NCBI GenBank assembly: GCA_030765845.1
Contig: JAVCDJ010000037.1
Coordinates: forward strand, 1-59,469
Source: Candidatus Stygibacter australis
Lineage (GTDB): Bacteria; Cloacimonadota; Cloacimonadia; Cloacimonadales; TCS61
DNA: 59,469 nucleotides
Direction: 5' to 3'
This document shows, piece after piece, positions 16,639-27,071 of the stretch. How positions within the stretch are numbered: the first letter of the stretch is position 1; the number at the start of each line of letters is the position of its first letter. The notes under the pieces are model-generated. The model did not search any database. It was not told the DNA's origin and worked only from the letters and a program-made list of their open reading frames with translations. Position numbers and translations under genes: made by a program.

Positions 16639-17666
16639 AAAAAGCATTAATAACGGGAGTTACAGGGCAAGATGGATCATATCTTGCCGAATTTCTATTA
16701 AATAAAGATTATGAAGTGCATGGTTTACGTAGGAGAACCAGCTCATATAATTTGGAAAATATAGCTCACTTAGAGCTTGATCCACATGAAAAGAATAAGA
16801 AATTTTATTTGCACTATGGTGATCTAACTGACTCAAGTAACTTAAATCGGATAATTGAGAAAGTAGAGCCGGATGAGATATATAATTTGGCAGCCCAGTC
16901 CCATGTACATGTTTCATTTCAGGTGCCAGAATATACAGCAGAAGTTGACGCTATCGGGACATTGAGATTGCTGGATGCAATTCGAGATACAGGAATTAAT
17001 ACAAAGTTTTATCAAGCATCAACGAGTGAATTGTTTGGTAAAGTGGTTGAGACACCACAGAGTGAGCAAACGCCATTTAATCCTCAGTCTCCGTATTCAA
17101 TTGCGAAATTGTATGCGCATTGGATCACCAAAAATTATCGTGATGCTTATGATCTTTATGCTTGTAACGGGATACTATTTAATCATGAATCTCCACGGCG
17201 CGGAAGGTCATTTGTTACCCGCAAAATATCAACTTCAGTAGCACGAATTTATTATAAGAAGCAAAATAAAATGTATCTTGGAAACTTGAATTCACGAAGA
17301 GACTGGGGATATGCTCCAGACTATGTGGAGGCAATGTGGTTGATGTTACAGCAACAACAACCAGCTGATTATGTAATAGCATCAGGTACAAATCATTCCA
17401 TCAGGGACTATGCGGAAGCAGCTTTTAAAATGATCAATATTGAAATTGCCTGGAGTGGGACTGGTATTGAAGAAAAAGGGATAAATAAAAAAACTGGTGA
17501 AACGCATGTTGAGATAGATCCATATTATTTTAGACCAACGGAAGTAGAAGTATTATTGGGAGATCCATCAAAGGCAATGCGCGAATTAGATTGGAAACCT
17601 AAAGTGAATTTTAATAAACTGGTTGAGATAATGGTAGAAGCTGATCTTGCCAGAGAGAAAGCATGA
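16635..17666 (+). CDS. gmd: GDP-mannose 4,6-dehydratase
   Basis: 343 aa short-chain dehydrogenase. It has [15 protein letters not shown] (NADP-binding GxxGxxG), [12 protein letters not shown] (NADP phosphate-binding Arg residues typical of Gmd), [22 protein letters not shown] with the catalytic Thr/Glu region, and [10 protein letters not shown] as the YxxxK dyad. [12 protein letters not shown] and [19 protein letters not shown] are Gmd-specific. It converts GDP-mannose to GDP-4-keto-6-deoxymannose. Overlap with both neighbours supports an operon. With the next gene it should yield GDP-perosamine or a similar 4-amino sugar. Confidence 0.95.
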   Translation: MKKALITGVTGQDGSYLAEFLLNKDYEVHGLRRRTSSYNLENIAHLELDPHEKNKKFYLHYGDLTDSSNLNRIIEKVEPDEIYNLAAQSHVHVSFQVPEYTAEVDAIGTLRLLDAIRDTGINTKFYQASTSELFGKVVETPQSEQTPFNPQSPYSIAKLYAHWITKNYRDAYDLYACNGILFNHESPRRGRSFVTRKISTSVARIYYKKQNKMYLGNLNSRRDWGYAPDYVEAMWLMLQQQQPADYVIASGTNHSIRDYAEAAFKMINIEIAWSGTGIEEKGINKKTGETHVEIDPYYFRPTEVEVLLGDPSKAMRELDWKPKVNFNKLVEIMVEADLAREKA

Positions 17667-18769
17667 TGATACCGATTGCGAAAGCCTGTTTATCTGGGAA
17701 TGAGCGTAAGTATATAAATAATTGTATTGATACTCAGTGGATATCTTCATCAGGAAGCTATGTAACCCAGTTTGAAGAAGTCAATAGTAAATATTACGGT
17801 ATGAAACATGCAATTGCAGTATCCAATGGAACCTCGGCATTACATTTAGCCCTAATTGCGTTAGGGATAGAAAAAGGTGATGAAGTAATTATTCCTGCAT
17901 TTACTTTTGCAGCCACGATTAATGCGATTCTATACGTAGGAGCTACACCTGTAATGGTAGATGTTTATAAAGAGATCTGGACAATAGATGCTGAATTGTG
18001 CGAAAAAGCCATAACGAAAAGAACAAAAGCAATTATCCCTGTGCATATCTATGGACATCCTTGTAACATGGAAAAGTTGACTGAGATTACAAGAAAGCAT
18101 GAGTTATTTCTTGTGGAGGATTGTGCTGAAGCCCATGGTGCGAAATATAAAGACAAAAAAGTTGGGTCTTTTGGCGATATCAGTTGTTTTTCGTTTTTTG
18201 GCAATAAAATAATAACTACTGGTGAAGGTGGGCTGTGTCTAACAAATTCAATGATTCTGAATGAGAAAATGAGAGTTTTACGCGATCATGGAATGAGTAA
18301 GAAAATCAGGTATTGGCATGAAAGAATTGGGTATAATTATAGAATGACCAATTTACAGGCATCCATAGGGGTTGCACAAATGGAAGAAATGGAGAACATA
18401 TTAATCAAACGTGCTAATATTAAAAATTACTATAGACAATTATTAAAGAAAAAAGATTATATCGTATTGAAACCAGAAAATGAAATTATTGATAGTGTAA
18501 ACTGGTTATTTTCATTTCTTATCGAAGGAGATGAAAATATTGAATTAAGTGTCATGCAGGATAAATTGCAAGTCAAAGGTATTGAAAGTAGAAGGTTATT
18601 TTATCCACTTTATCAAATGCCGCCTTATAAGGAATTTAATGTAAATTATCTTAAAAACACAGAAGAAATATCTAAGAAAGGGATTAGTTTACCAACTTTT
18701 AATGACCTTAAATATGAGGAAATTGATTACATCGTGAAATCATTTACGCAGATCATAGAGGAAAATTAG
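17663..18769 (+). CDS. DegT/DnrJ/EryC1/StrS aminotransferase, GDP-perosamine synthase-like
   Basis: 368 aa PLP enzyme. It has [70 protein letters not shown] and the PLP lysine in [13 protein letters not shown], and then RDHGMS and [16 protein letters not shown]. Its position directly behind gmd suggests GDP-4-keto-6-deoxymannose as substrate, giving GDP-perosamine. The start overlaps the gmd stop (ATGATGA). A different 4-keto sugar cannot be excluded from sequence. Confidence 0.88.
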   Translation: MMIPIAKACLSGNERKYINNCIDTQWISSSGSYVTQFEEVNSKYYGMKHAIAVSNGTSALHLALIALGIEKGDEVIIPAFTFAATINAILYVGATPVMVDVYKEIWTIDAELCEKAITKRTKAIIPVHIYGHPCNMEKLTEITRKHELFLVEDCAEAHGAKYKDKKVGSFGDISCFSFFGNKIITTGEGGLCLTNSMILNEKMRVLRDHGMSKKIRYWHERIGYNYRMTNLQASIGVAQMEEMENILIKRANIKNYYRQLLKKKDYIVLKPENEIIDSVNWLFSFLIEGDENIELSVMQDKLQVKGIESRRLFYPLYQMPPYKEFNVNYLKNTEEISKKGISLPTFNDLKYEEIDYIVKSFTQIIEEN

Positions 18770-18770
18770 C

Positions 18771-19589
18771 ATGGAAGTATTAGGAATAATTCCAGCAAGA
18801 GGCGGAAGCAAGGGAATTCCCGGAAAGAATATAAAGTTATTGTCAGATAAACCATTGATTGATTACTCAATAAAAGCAGCTCAAAATTCAAAGTTACTAA
18901 ACAAATTTATTGTTTCCACTGATTCCGATGAGATTGCAAATATCTGCAAACTCAGTGGAGCAGAAGTTCCTTTTATACGACCTGAAGAATTTGCCAGAGA
19001 TGATACACCTGATCGACCAATGATATTGCATGCATTAGAATACTTGAAGGAAAATCAGAATTATATTCCTGATATGGTTGTTTTACTAAGACCGACTACA
19101 CCCTTTAAGACAGGAGCAATAATTGATGAGTGCATTACAAAGCTGTGTGAAAATAAAGAATATTCAAGTTTAAGAACAGTAACACAAACAGAGGGAGTTC
19201 ATCATCCATATTGGATGTTTAGCAATAAAGATGGCTTTCTTAAAACATTCATAGATGGTATAAACTTAACCGAATATCATAGGAGACAACTTCTTCCGGA
19301 ATGTTATCGGTTGAATGGAGTCGTTGATGTCTTAAGAACTGATAATTTACTGAAATATAATGATATATACGGTGATAAAGTAGGGTATATTAGCTTATCA
19401 GAATATGATTCAATTGACATAGATAACCAATTTGATTTTGATTTATGCGAATATATATTAAGAAATGTAAAAAGTAAAATCAGCGGACTTTGTCCGAATG
19501 TAAAATTGAAAATTGGTGAAGCTTACGCTTCATCTAAAACAAAAGTAAGAGAAGAGATAAATGAAAGTAGTAAAATTAAATATATTTAA
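18771..19589 (+). CDS. neuA: CMP-nonulosonate cytidylyltransferase
   Basis: 272 aa. The start IIPARGGSKGIPGKNIKLL is the CMP-KDO/CMP-NeuAc synthetase P-loop-like motif. It is followed by STDSDEIANI, RPEEFARDDTPD, VVLLRPTTPF and DIDNQFDFDLCE with the acidic metal-binding residues. It activates the NeuB product with CTP for transfer. The C-terminal ~40 residues are Lys-rich and not typical. GAGG lies 9 nt before the ATG. It completes a NeuB-NeuD-NeuA core separated by the GDP-sugar genes. Confidence 0.9.
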   Translation: MEVLGIIPARGGSKGIPGKNIKLLSDKPLIDYSIKAAQNSKLLNKFIVSTDSDEIANICKLSGAEVPFIRPEEFARDDTPDRPMILHALEYLKENQNYIPDMVVLLRPTTPFKTGAIIDECITKLCENKEYSSLRTVTQTEGVHHPYWMFSNKDGFLKTFIDGINLTEYHRRQLLPECYRLNGVVDVLRTDNLLKYNDIYGDKVGYISLSEYDSIDIDNQFDFDLCEYILRNVKSKISGLCPNVKLKIGEAYASSKTKVREEINESSKIKYI

Positions 19590-19697
19590 CAGAATGTTAA
19601 ATCACCTGTTTTGTTGATAAAGCTATGATTTAAAACACCCAAAAGGTTTCAAGGAAAAAATGAATCGCTCAGGTTAGGTATTATTTAAAGAGGTTTA

Positions 19698-19922
19698 ATG
19701 GTATTTTTAATATCAAACATAAAAATACCCAAAGCAAGGCATTTGGGTCAGCTCTGGTTTAGAGGAGATTTTATTTATTCAGAAAACTCAGCTAACATAT
19801 TAGAGGGGCACATCCTGAAACCCGAGAAATTCAATATTAAAGATTTTTTATATAGCCATCTAAATAATGAGCAATGCGTGGGAATTGATACATTATTAAA
19901 AAGGAATTTTAATTATGAGTAA
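19698..19922 (+). CDS. Small protein of unknown function (74 aa)
   Basis: I do not recognise it. AAGAGG lies a short way before ATG 19698, and its stop overlaps the next gene by 8 nt, which argues for real translation. It has no signal peptide or membrane helix and no cysteine cluster. Residues 42-48 (KFNIKDFL) resemble residues 4-11 of the next protein (QFNIEDFL), so it could be a truncated relative of something that once joined that gene. It may also be a C-terminal fragment of a lost sugar enzyme; the 108 nt upstream hold no frame that continues it. Confidence 0.4.
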   Translation: MVFLISNIKIPKARHLGQLWFRGDFIYSENSANILEGHILKPEKFNIKDFLYSHLNNEQCVGIDTLLKRNFNYE

Positions 19923-21360
19923 ACAATTTAATATTGAGGATTTTTTAGCTTTTGAGATAAAGTATAAACTGTTTACTCGAAAGTATAAAAATTTACACTA
20001 CTGGGCATATATCCGATTTATCCTTTATTATGAAATATATAGAGAAAAACATTCAATAGGTCCCAACCAGTCAAGCATATTTAACTATACAAAGCTCCAA
20101 AAAATATTTATTGTCATCAAAAATATTGGTTGGGCACTAATTCGCAATCCTTTTTTGTATAAGGGCAAAAGGGAGCTCTTGATCTTTAATCAGCAAAGAC
20201 GGGTAATGCTTGGGCGAGAGTATGTTGACCCTCTGTTTGACACCTGGGTCAAGCAAGAAAAATCATTTTCATACGTGATGTTAGAGGATAATCATTTGGG
20301 AACGCATTTTCCCGTATCTGATAAAAATAATTTACTCTATCTTGATTACTTTATACTTCTAAGGAAAATAGTAAGAAGCTTTTTAAGAGTTAATACTACC
20401 AATTTAGCCAATGAAATATGTGATTTGATAGAATCTGAATTTTACGTAAAAATCAATAAGAAGCAATTGTCTTTTAAGCTGGATTCACTTTACGTGGAAA
20501 ATCAATATCTGAGAGCTCTTTATAAAAAATTATTAGTAAGGTATATGCCAAGAGCCTTGCTCATTAATTGTTATTATAATTTTACAAAAATGATATTTAT
20601 TGAATTAGCTCATGAAATGAAAATTCCTGTCATTGAATTTCAACACGGTTCAATGGGAAAGGAGCATTTAGCATATAACTATCCAGAGGACATAAGAATA
20701 AATTCTTTTCCTGACTATATATTTGTTTGGGCAAAGTTCTGGAAGGATATAACAAGATTTCCAATAGAGAAAGACAAAGTAATCGTTACAGGCTATCCCT
20801 TTTTCGAACAACGAATAATAGATGAAAAAGAAAAATTAAATAAGAAGACAAATATAAAACCGGTAATACTATTTATATCTCAAGGAACCATTGGCAAAGA
20901 TTTAAGCAAAATAGCTGTTGAATTATTTTCTATGGAAAAAGAAAACTATGATATTATATATAAATTGCATCCAGGTGAATACCACCAATGGAGAAAAAAA
21001 TATCCCTGGTTAGTTTCATCTGGAATCAAAGTTATTGATAACAGTAACAAAGATATTTATCAGTTTTTTTCTGAAATTGATATTCAGATCGGAGTATATT
21101 CTACTGCTTTGTTTGAGGGATTAGGGTTTGATTTATTAACAATCATAGTTCAATTACCTTTTTCAAGTTTGATGGAAGATGCTTATCAGCAGGGATATGT
21201 ACTAAAAGCCAAAGACTGTTTTGACATTGTTGAAATACTTAAAAGCCAACAGAGGAAGAAGAAATTTACAGAAAACAAATTTTGGGAACCTGATAGTGTG
21301 AATAAGATCACTGAAAGCCTTCATGTGATACTCAATAATCAAAATGATAATCAATCATAA
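19915..21360 (+). CDS. Capsule-type glycosyltransferase (HP-motif GT-B, polysialyltransferase/KpsS-like)
   Basis: 481 aa, no membrane helix. The C-terminal half has FQHGSMGKEH, PDYIFVWAKFWKD, KDKVIVTGYPFFE, YDIIYKLHPGEY and QIGVYSTALFEGL. The HP motif followed about 50 residues later by a Ser/Thr motif is the pattern of CMP- and CDP-dependent GT-B enzymes such as bacterial polysialyltransferases, KpsS/LipB and CDP-glycerol transferases. A CMP-nonulosonate donor made by the neuA product would fit. AAGGA lies 9 nt upstream. Assignment to a specific family would need a profile search. Confidence 0.6.
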   Translation: MSKQFNIEDFLAFEIKYKLFTRKYKNLHYWAYIRFILYYEIYREKHSIGPNQSSIFNYTKLQKIFIVIKNIGWALIRNPFLYKGKRELLIFNQQRRVMLGREYVDPLFDTWVKQEKSFSYVMLEDNHLGTHFPVSDKNNLLYLDYFILLRKIVRSFLRVNTTNLANEICDLIESEFYVKINKKQLSFKLDSLYVENQYLRALYKKLLVRYMPRALLINCYYNFTKMIFIELAHEMKIPVIEFQHGSMGKEHLAYNYPEDIRINSFPDYIFVWAKFWKDITRFPIEKDKVIVTGYPFFEQRIIDEKEKLNKKTNIKPVILFISQGTIGKDLSKIAVELFSMEKENYDIIYKLHPGEYHQWRKKYPWLVSSGIKVIDNSNKDIYQFFSEIDIQIGVYSTALFEGLGFDLLTIIVQLPFSSLMEDAYQQGYVLKAKDCFDIVEILKSQQRKKKFTENKFWEPDSVNKITESLHVILNNQNDNQS

Positions 21361-21381
21361 TACGGAAAACATCAAATAACT

Positions 21382-22872
21382 ATGATAAAAAAGATCAGGA
21401 GTTCCATCAAACAGTCTTTTTACTACGGGATCGGTAATGTCGCAGTTAAATTTGTGGGATTGATATTACTGCCGATATATTCCCGTAAGTTTGCTATTGA
21501 AACCTATGGCTTATTAGCTTTATTTGAAGTTTTTGCTGAAATTGTTATTGCGTTTTCATCTTTAGGAATTATGGGTGGATTTAACCGTTGGTATTGGGAT
21601 CAAGATTGTCAAAGTAAACAGAAGTCTTTGTTTTTTACAACTCTGCTGTTTTCAATATCATCTACATCAATTTTTTTATTAGTTTCCTCCTGGATTATTT
21701 GCCATTATTCGATGCCGATATTTAGTGTTGAAATCGGTACTGGCTTGATGTTGATTTATTTAATCAATATATTCTTTCGTGTTATAGTGAATCGATTTTT
21801 GCAGCTATTGCAAATAAGACAATTAGTTAAAAAACAGACCAAATATGTATTGCTAAATATGGGAGTAGTACTAATAAGCACTTTATTTTTTATCTTGGTG
21901 CTTAACATGAATTTAGAAGGTATATTCTTAGGACAGATATGTGGAAACCTTATAGTTATTATTTTAATTCTTCCCACCATCTTAAGCGAGATGGAATTTA
22001 AAATTGAGTGGAAGCTCCTGAAAAAAATTATAGTTTATTCTTATCCTTTGGCAATTTCCGGTGTAATGTCAATAGTTATGACACTTAGTGATCGATTTAT
22101 ATTGAAGCATTTCTTTACTTTAGGAACAGTAGGACAATATTCGCTGGCATATAAGATTTCCAGCATGGTAAAATTATTTGTGGTGAGGTCATTTTTAAAG
22201 TCATACAGCTCTAAATATTATCTTGAAATAAATGATGAGATGCATAACAAGTTTTTCTACAAATCAGTTACTTATTTCACTTTTATATCTATATACAGTA
22301 CTTTAGTTCTTTGTGTTCTAAGTGGATTGTTAATAAAGGTTTTACTTAATAACGAAAATTATATTGACTCACTAATTATTGTTCCATATTTATTGATCGG
22401 AATAGTGTTGGAAGGCATACGTGCCATGTTAACGATGCCGTTGATGAAACTAAATAAAACAAAAATTATTTCATTAGTTTCGATTGGTAGTGGATTGTTA
22501 AACGTAATATTGAATTTTTTGCTTATTCCCTTTATGGGATCAATTGGGGCGGCTTTAACAACTGCTATTTCTAAAGCAGTTGCTGTCACTATATTTTTGA
22601 TCTACAATAGAAAGTATGGATATCGCGATTATGAGGTTGTCAAATACCTAAAAGCAATTTTTGTAGGTGCTGGATTGATCTATATCTGGATAATTATCCC
22701 TGAATTATGCATCTTTCTAAGAATTGTAATTGATCTGATTATACTTATTTTGTATCCGGTAATTTTAAATTTTATCGGTTTTTTTGAAAAAAGCGAGATA
22801 AAAATGATTAAACAATCTTATGTTAAATGGAGTAAGCTGTCTAATATTGTAGCTCATTTCAAAGGGAAATAA
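21382..22872 (+). CDS. Polysaccharide flippase, Wzx/MATE-like
   Basis: 496 aa with about 12-14 hydrophobic helices throughout. It has the typical opening SFYYGIGNVAVKFVGLILLPIYSRKFAIETYGLLALFE, read here as two segments around the first helix, and a central LAISGVMSIVMTLSDRFILKHF. This is the Wzx/RfbX oligosaccharide translocase pattern. It would flip the lipid-linked repeat unit made by the upstream genes across the inner membrane. No Wzy polymerase is seen next to it. The SD is weak, and coupling with the gene 21 nt upstream may help. Confidence 0.85.
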   Translation: MIKKIRSSIKQSFYYGIGNVAVKFVGLILLPIYSRKFAIETYGLLALFEVFAEIVIAFSSLGIMGGFNRWYWDQDCQSKQKSLFFTTLLFSISSTSIFLLVSSWIICHYSMPIFSVEIGTGLMLIYLINIFFRVIVNRFLQLLQIRQLVKKQTKYVLLNMGVVLISTLFFILVLNMNLEGIFLGQICGNLIVIILILPTILSEMEFKIEWKLLKKIIVYSYPLAISGVMSIVMTLSDRFILKHFFTLGTVGQYSLAYKISSMVKLFVVRSFLKSYSSKYYLEINDEMHNKFFYKSVTYFTFISIYSTLVLCVLSGLLIKVLLNNENYIDSLIIVPYLLIGIVLEGIRAMLTMPLMKLNKTKIISLVSIGSGLLNVILNFLLIPFMGSIGAALTTAISKAVAVTIFLIYNRKYGYRDYEVVKYLKAIFVGAGLIYIWIIIPELCIFLRIVIDLIILILYPVILNFIGFFEKSEIKMIKQSYVKWSKLSNIVAHFKGK

Positions 22873-23530
22873 ATTGCTTGCTGCAGTGTAATTACACAAT
22901 AGTTAAGTTACAGCTTATTAAGCAGATAAGTTATTTTAGGGATTAAAGTACTTAATAATATTTTTGGAGCGCTTATATTTAAATGAAAAATTATCATAAA
23001 TAGAGATGCTGGATACTGAGGGCTTAAGCCAAACAAATATAGCCAAATACCTATTTTTATCTAAAACAACAGTGATGAAAATGTATTTGAATTTAAGTCT
23101 CGTAGAAGTTAAATGGATACTGCTTTCCAAATCCAGACTAATTAAATTCGATATAGCTATAAATTTTATAAAATATGGATTTTCACGGATAGAATATATA
23201 CCAGAGGTTATGAATTTGAAGTCCAGTAAATTGTATCCTCTTATTACTTTCAAAAATCATATTTAGCAATTTTTTCTTCATTGCAGGTAGAAATGCATGA
23301 AGTTTCTTTTCATATTTTTCCGACCGGTTATTTTCTAATATTAATTCACCCAATACGAATTGCTATAAATCCAGATTGCTATAGTAAATATACTACGAAG
23401 GGAAAAGTTTTGCTAATTTAAGAATAATTTTATTGCCAGTTATTTGGTATACTGATAAATTCGTAATGTTATTATATCCTTTTAGTTAGGGGTTTTTAAG
23501 AATATTGAAAAATAACATGGGAGTAAACAG
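22873..23530. other. Gene-poor spacer (658 bp) with possible HTH remnant
   Basis: A+T-rich. GTGTAATTACAC (22886-22897) is a perfect 12-bp palindrome just after the flippase gene. The plus frame 23006-23266 contains GLSQTNIAKYLFLSKTTVMKM, which looks like a helix-turn-helix of a transposase or regulator, but it has no SD and no further recognisable domain. I treat it as a possible remnant. No terminator is evident. Confidence 0.35.
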
Positions 23531-25981
23531 ATGAATAAAGAGAAAAAGGTGACATGGATTAGTCGATCTAAAAGTAAAAGTTTTATACACCAATGGAGAA
23601 ATTTGCTGCTTTTTACACTGTGTTTTGTACTGATTTTAATTATCCTATTTCCTATGGCATTTAAAGGTTTGCGTCCAGGTGGCGTTGACGTATTGGGTTC
23701 CATAGGTTCATTACACCAGATACGTGAATATCATAAAAAAACCGGTGAAGACGTACTTTGGAATACTAATATATTTTCAGGGATGCCTATATATCATCGT
23801 AATAGCGGCAAAGCATTCAGTTTTGATTCCATTATACATCGTTATTTTGCCAAAATTATCTATTTGAATATCTGGCTTTATCTGGTGGGATTTATCGGCA
23901 TGTTCTATTTGCTGAGATTTTTTAAGCTGAGCTGGTGGACTTCGGCTTTCTGTGCTTTGGGGTTTATTTTGATCCCACACTATATGTCCATACTCTCAAT
24001 TGGTCATTTTCAGAAATTCCGCCCGGTAATGTATATGCCCTTAGTTATTTTCTTCTTTGTCAGTTTTATTAATAAAAAGAATCTGTTATGGCTGATCGGA
24101 TTTATATTTAGTTTCTCAGTTCAAATTCGCACACATCATTATCAGGTGATATTTTACCAGATCATTATCCTGGTTTTTCTGGGTCTTTTTTATCTGATAA
24201 ATCTGATCAGGGAAGGGAAAATAAATGTTTTAGTTAAAAAGATACTGCTGCTGATCCCAGCCTGCGTACTAATTATTGGTATGGTAGCTCAGCCATTATT
24301 CGTAGCAGGGGAATATACTCCATATTCCATTCGAGGAGGTACAGGAGAAGAGGGTTCCAGCGGATTGGATACAAGTTATGCAACCAGTTGGTCGATGCAT
24401 CCGCTGGCGATTTTTAATTGGACAATGCCCCGCTTTTTTGGTGGTACTTCTCAGGAAACTTATGAAGGCGGTGCTGTACCTCAGCTTACAGGGAAGAAGA
24501 TACCGGGTTACTGGGGTTATATGCCCTTCACGCAGACTTATGATTATATTGGGATAATCCTGGCATTTCTGGCACTCACGGGTTTGATAGCAAACTGGAA
24601 AAAGCCTGTTATCAAGCTATTCAGCGGATTATTTTTACTATGTCTGCTGCTTTCATTCGGCAGACATTTTCAGGCTTTCTATAATATATTTTTCTTGTAT
24701 GTGCCGGCTTTTAATAAATTCCGAGTACCGGCAATGTTGCAGCTTGTAATGTTCCTGCTGACTGTTATTTATGCCGGTTTTGGACTGGAGAGTATCTTCA
24801 AGGGTGATATTAAGCTGAAAAAAACGATCATTATTGTAACGGTCTTATTAGTGCTTTCAGGATTAGTTCCCTATTTATTTGGTGGTTCATTTCAAATGAT
24901 AAAGGGAGATGAAATTTCTCAGTACGGCGCTGACACTGCAGGATTGATTGCCTCAGCCCGTCTTGATATGATGCATTCTGACGGATTAAGATTGATTTTA
25001 TACACTTTAGCCTGTGCCGTGATCACCTGGCTATTCCTTACTAAAAAGCTGAAGCCTGCACTATTTATGATAATACTTCTGGGTTTGATGTTATCAGATC
25101 AGGTGCCGTATATGATCAAAGCTGAGGGGGAATTGAATAATCCCAAAGCCTTGGAAAATTCACATTTTCGCATGACAAATACTGATAAGAAGTTATTACA
25201 GGATACAGGTTATTACCGTGTTTTTCCTCTTACGGAGAATCCCTTCAATTCCAATGATTATTCATATTATCATAATTCCATTGGTGGGTATAATGCAGCT
25301 AAACTAAGGATATATCAGGATATTATCGAATCATGTTTATATAAAGGAAGCGATCCTCAGTTGCCCTTGAACTGGAATATTCTCAAGATGCTGAATACTA
25401 AGTATATCATCAGTTCTCAGGCATTACCGGAAGATCATCTGATCCTGCATTATTATGACAAATCAAAGCAGATGATCACCTATTTGACAGATTTTGAAGC
25501 GAAACCAGCCTGGTTTGTGACAGAGTATGAGGTTAAGCCTGATAGAGAAGAGCGCTTTGATGCTCTAAATGATCCGCAATTTGATGCTTATCAAACAGCG
25601 ATTCTGGAAGAAGATCCCGGGATAAATATTACAATGCCCAATGATAGTTCAATAGAGCTGGAAGAAGCATCTTATAATTATATAAAATACAAAGTTTCTC
25701 ATGATGTCCCTGCTCTTTTTGTGGCTTCAGAAATATATTATCCTAAGGGCTGGAAATGCTATGTTGATGGAACGGAAGTGGCTATCTATAAAACGGATCA
25801 CGTATTGCGTTCAGTATTTCTTGATCAGCCGGGTGAGCAGGAAGTGATCTTTAGATTTGAACCAGAAACATATCTGAGATACCTGGCTATTTCCCAAATA
25901 TCTCACGCAATTGCCTGGTTACTGCTGGCGGGATTAACAGTATATTATATCATCCGGAAAAGGAAGAATAAAGTATCATAA
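23531..25981 (+). CDS. YfhO-like polytopic membrane protein
   Basis: 816 aa. A basic N-terminus is followed by a first helix (LLLFTLCFVLILIILFPMAF) and then GGVDVLGSIG, WNTNIFSGMP and about 12 further hydrophobic helices up to residue ~530. A soluble C-terminal beta domain (FVASEIYYPKGWKCYVDG, VFLDQPGEQEVIFRFEP) precedes a last helix. This is the layout of the YfhO family, GT-C-type proteins linked to glycosylation of lipoteichoic acids or exported sugars in other bacteria. GGGAG lies before ATG 23531. The next gene, a GT2, starts right after the stop. Confidence 0.8.
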   Translation: MNKEKKVTWISRSKSKSFIHQWRNLLLFTLCFVLILIILFPMAFKGLRPGGVDVLGSIGSLHQIREYHKKTGEDVLWNTNIFSGMPIYHRNSGKAFSFDSIIHRYFAKIIYLNIWLYLVGFIGMFYLLRFFKLSWWTSAFCALGFILIPHYMSILSIGHFQKFRPVMYMPLVIFFFVSFINKKNLLWLIGFIFSFSVQIRTHHYQVIFYQIIILVFLGLFYLINLIREGKINVLVKKILLLIPACVLIIGMVAQPLFVAGEYTPYSIRGGTGEEGSSGLDTSYATSWSMHPLAIFNWTMPRFFGGTSQETYEGGAVPQLTGKKIPGYWGYMPFTQTYDYIGIILAFLALTGLIANWKKPVIKLFSGLFLLCLLLSFGRHFQAFYNIFFLYVPAFNKFRVPAMLQLVMFLLTVIYAGFGLESIFKGDIKLKKTIIIVTVLLVLSGLVPYLFGGSFQMIKGDEISQYGADTAGLIASARLDMMHSDGLRLILYTLACAVITWLFLTKKLKPALFMIILLGLMLSDQVPYMIKAEGELNNPKALENSHFRMTNTDKKLLQDTGYYRVFPLTENPFNSNDYSYYHNSIGGYNAAKLRIYQDIIESCLYKGSDPQLPLNWNILKMLNTKYIISSQALPEDHLILHYYDKSKQMITYLTDFEAKPAWFVTEYEVKPDREERFDALNDPQFDAYQTAILEEDPGINITMPNDSSIELEEASYNYIKYKVSHDVPALFVASEIYYPKGWKCYVDGTEVAIYKTDHVLRSVFLDQPGEQEVIFRFEPETYLRYLAISQISHAIAWLLLAGLTVYYIIRKRKNKVS

Positions 25982-25982
25982 G

Positions 25983-27008
25983 ATGGAGAAGCTGATATCA
26001 ATAATAGTACCGGTTTACAATCGGGCTGATGAGATAAAGGATTTTCTGGGATCATTTTGCAGTCAGACAGTTCAGACAGGCTTTGAGATCATAATAGTTG
26101 ATGATGGTTCCACAGATGAACTTGATCAGGTATTGGAGAATTTTACTGAGAGGTTGGCAATTCGCTGTTTTCACCAGCAAAATCAGGGTCCTGGAGCTGC
26201 GCGTAATCGAGGAATGGCAGAAGCTGAAGGTGAATTGATGGTATTTATAGATTCTGACTGCACAGTACCGAATGATTATATCAATCAATTGCAGCAGGCA
26301 CTTGATCAAGAAAATTTTGATGCCTTTGGCGGTCCTGATACGCAGCGGGATGATTTCCCTCCATTTTTGAAAGCGGTTAATTATTCCATGACATCTTTTA
26401 TCGGAACAGGGGGTACGCGAGGTTCTGCCAAAGGTAGTGTCGCTAAATATTATCCCCGCAGTTTTAACATGGGGATCCGCAGAAGAGTATATGATAAGAT
26501 AGGTGGCATGAATGATCTCAGGCATGGACAGGATATGGAATTTTCCAACCGGATCTATAATGCAGGATTTAAAATTATTTTTCTACCTGATCTCAAGGTT
26601 TTTCATAAACGGCGTACAAATCTCAGGCGATTTTATAAGCAGATATTCAATTGGGGCGTAACGAGAATTAATCTGGGAACAATAGACCCTCAGATGTTGA
26701 AACCGGTACATGCTTTACCTGCAATAATACTGCTTATATTTCTGGTAACAGTGTCAGGCAGCATTTGGTTAAGGAACCTGCGTTATCTACTCTTATTTGA
26801 AGTAGCAATGGGGCTGATAATTGCCTTATTTTCCTTTATCCAGTCTTCTGTTCGAAATCATTCTCTGCTGGTGGGGATATTGTCCGTGATCACATTATTC
26901 ACTCAAGTGCTGGCATACGGTATGGGATTTATAACTGGCTCGATCAAGAAGATATTTTTGCCACATGGAGCCTGGGTTTCAGGATTCACCCGTAAATATT
27001 ATAAATAA
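25983..27008 (+). CDS. Glycosyltransferase, GT2 family, membrane-anchored
   Basis: 341 aa. The GT-A domain starts ISIIVPVYNRADEIKDFL and has IIVDDGSTDE, GPGAARNRGM, VFIDSDCTVP (DxD) and GGPDTQRDDFPP. FNMGIRRRVYDKIGGMND and GQDMEFSNRI follow, covering the catalytic acceptor region. Three hydrophobic helices close the protein. It lies 1 nt after YfhO, so the pair may cooperate: the GT2 would charge a polyprenyl phosphate and the GT-C protein use it. Donor unknown. Confidence 0.88.
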   Translation: MEKLISIIVPVYNRADEIKDFLGSFCSQTVQTGFEIIIVDDGSTDELDQVLENFTERLAIRCFHQQNQGPGAARNRGMAEAEGELMVFIDSDCTVPNDYINQLQQALDQENFDAFGGPDTQRDDFPPFLKAVNYSMTSFIGTGGTRGSAKGSVAKYYPRSFNMGIRRRVYDKIGGMNDLRHGQDMEFSNRIYNAGFKIIFLPDLKVFHKRRTNLRRFYKQIFNWGVTRINLGTIDPQMLKPVHALPAIILLIFLVTVSGSIWLRNLRYLLLFEVAMGLIIALFSFIQSSVRNHSLLVGILSVITLFTQVLAYGMGFITGSIKKIFLPHGAWVSGFTRKYYK

Positions 27009-27071
27009 AAAAAAGCACTCCCCCGAAATTGATTGCAATTGTGTCAGAGCTGAATTATTACATTAATCCAT

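Noticed and set aside
23006-23266. Plus-strand frame with a helix-turn-helix-like segment (GLSQTNIAKYLFLSK)
   Set aside because: No SD, no typical start context and no other transposase or regulator motif. A similar-length frame exists on the opposite strand. Kept only as a remark in the spacer description.
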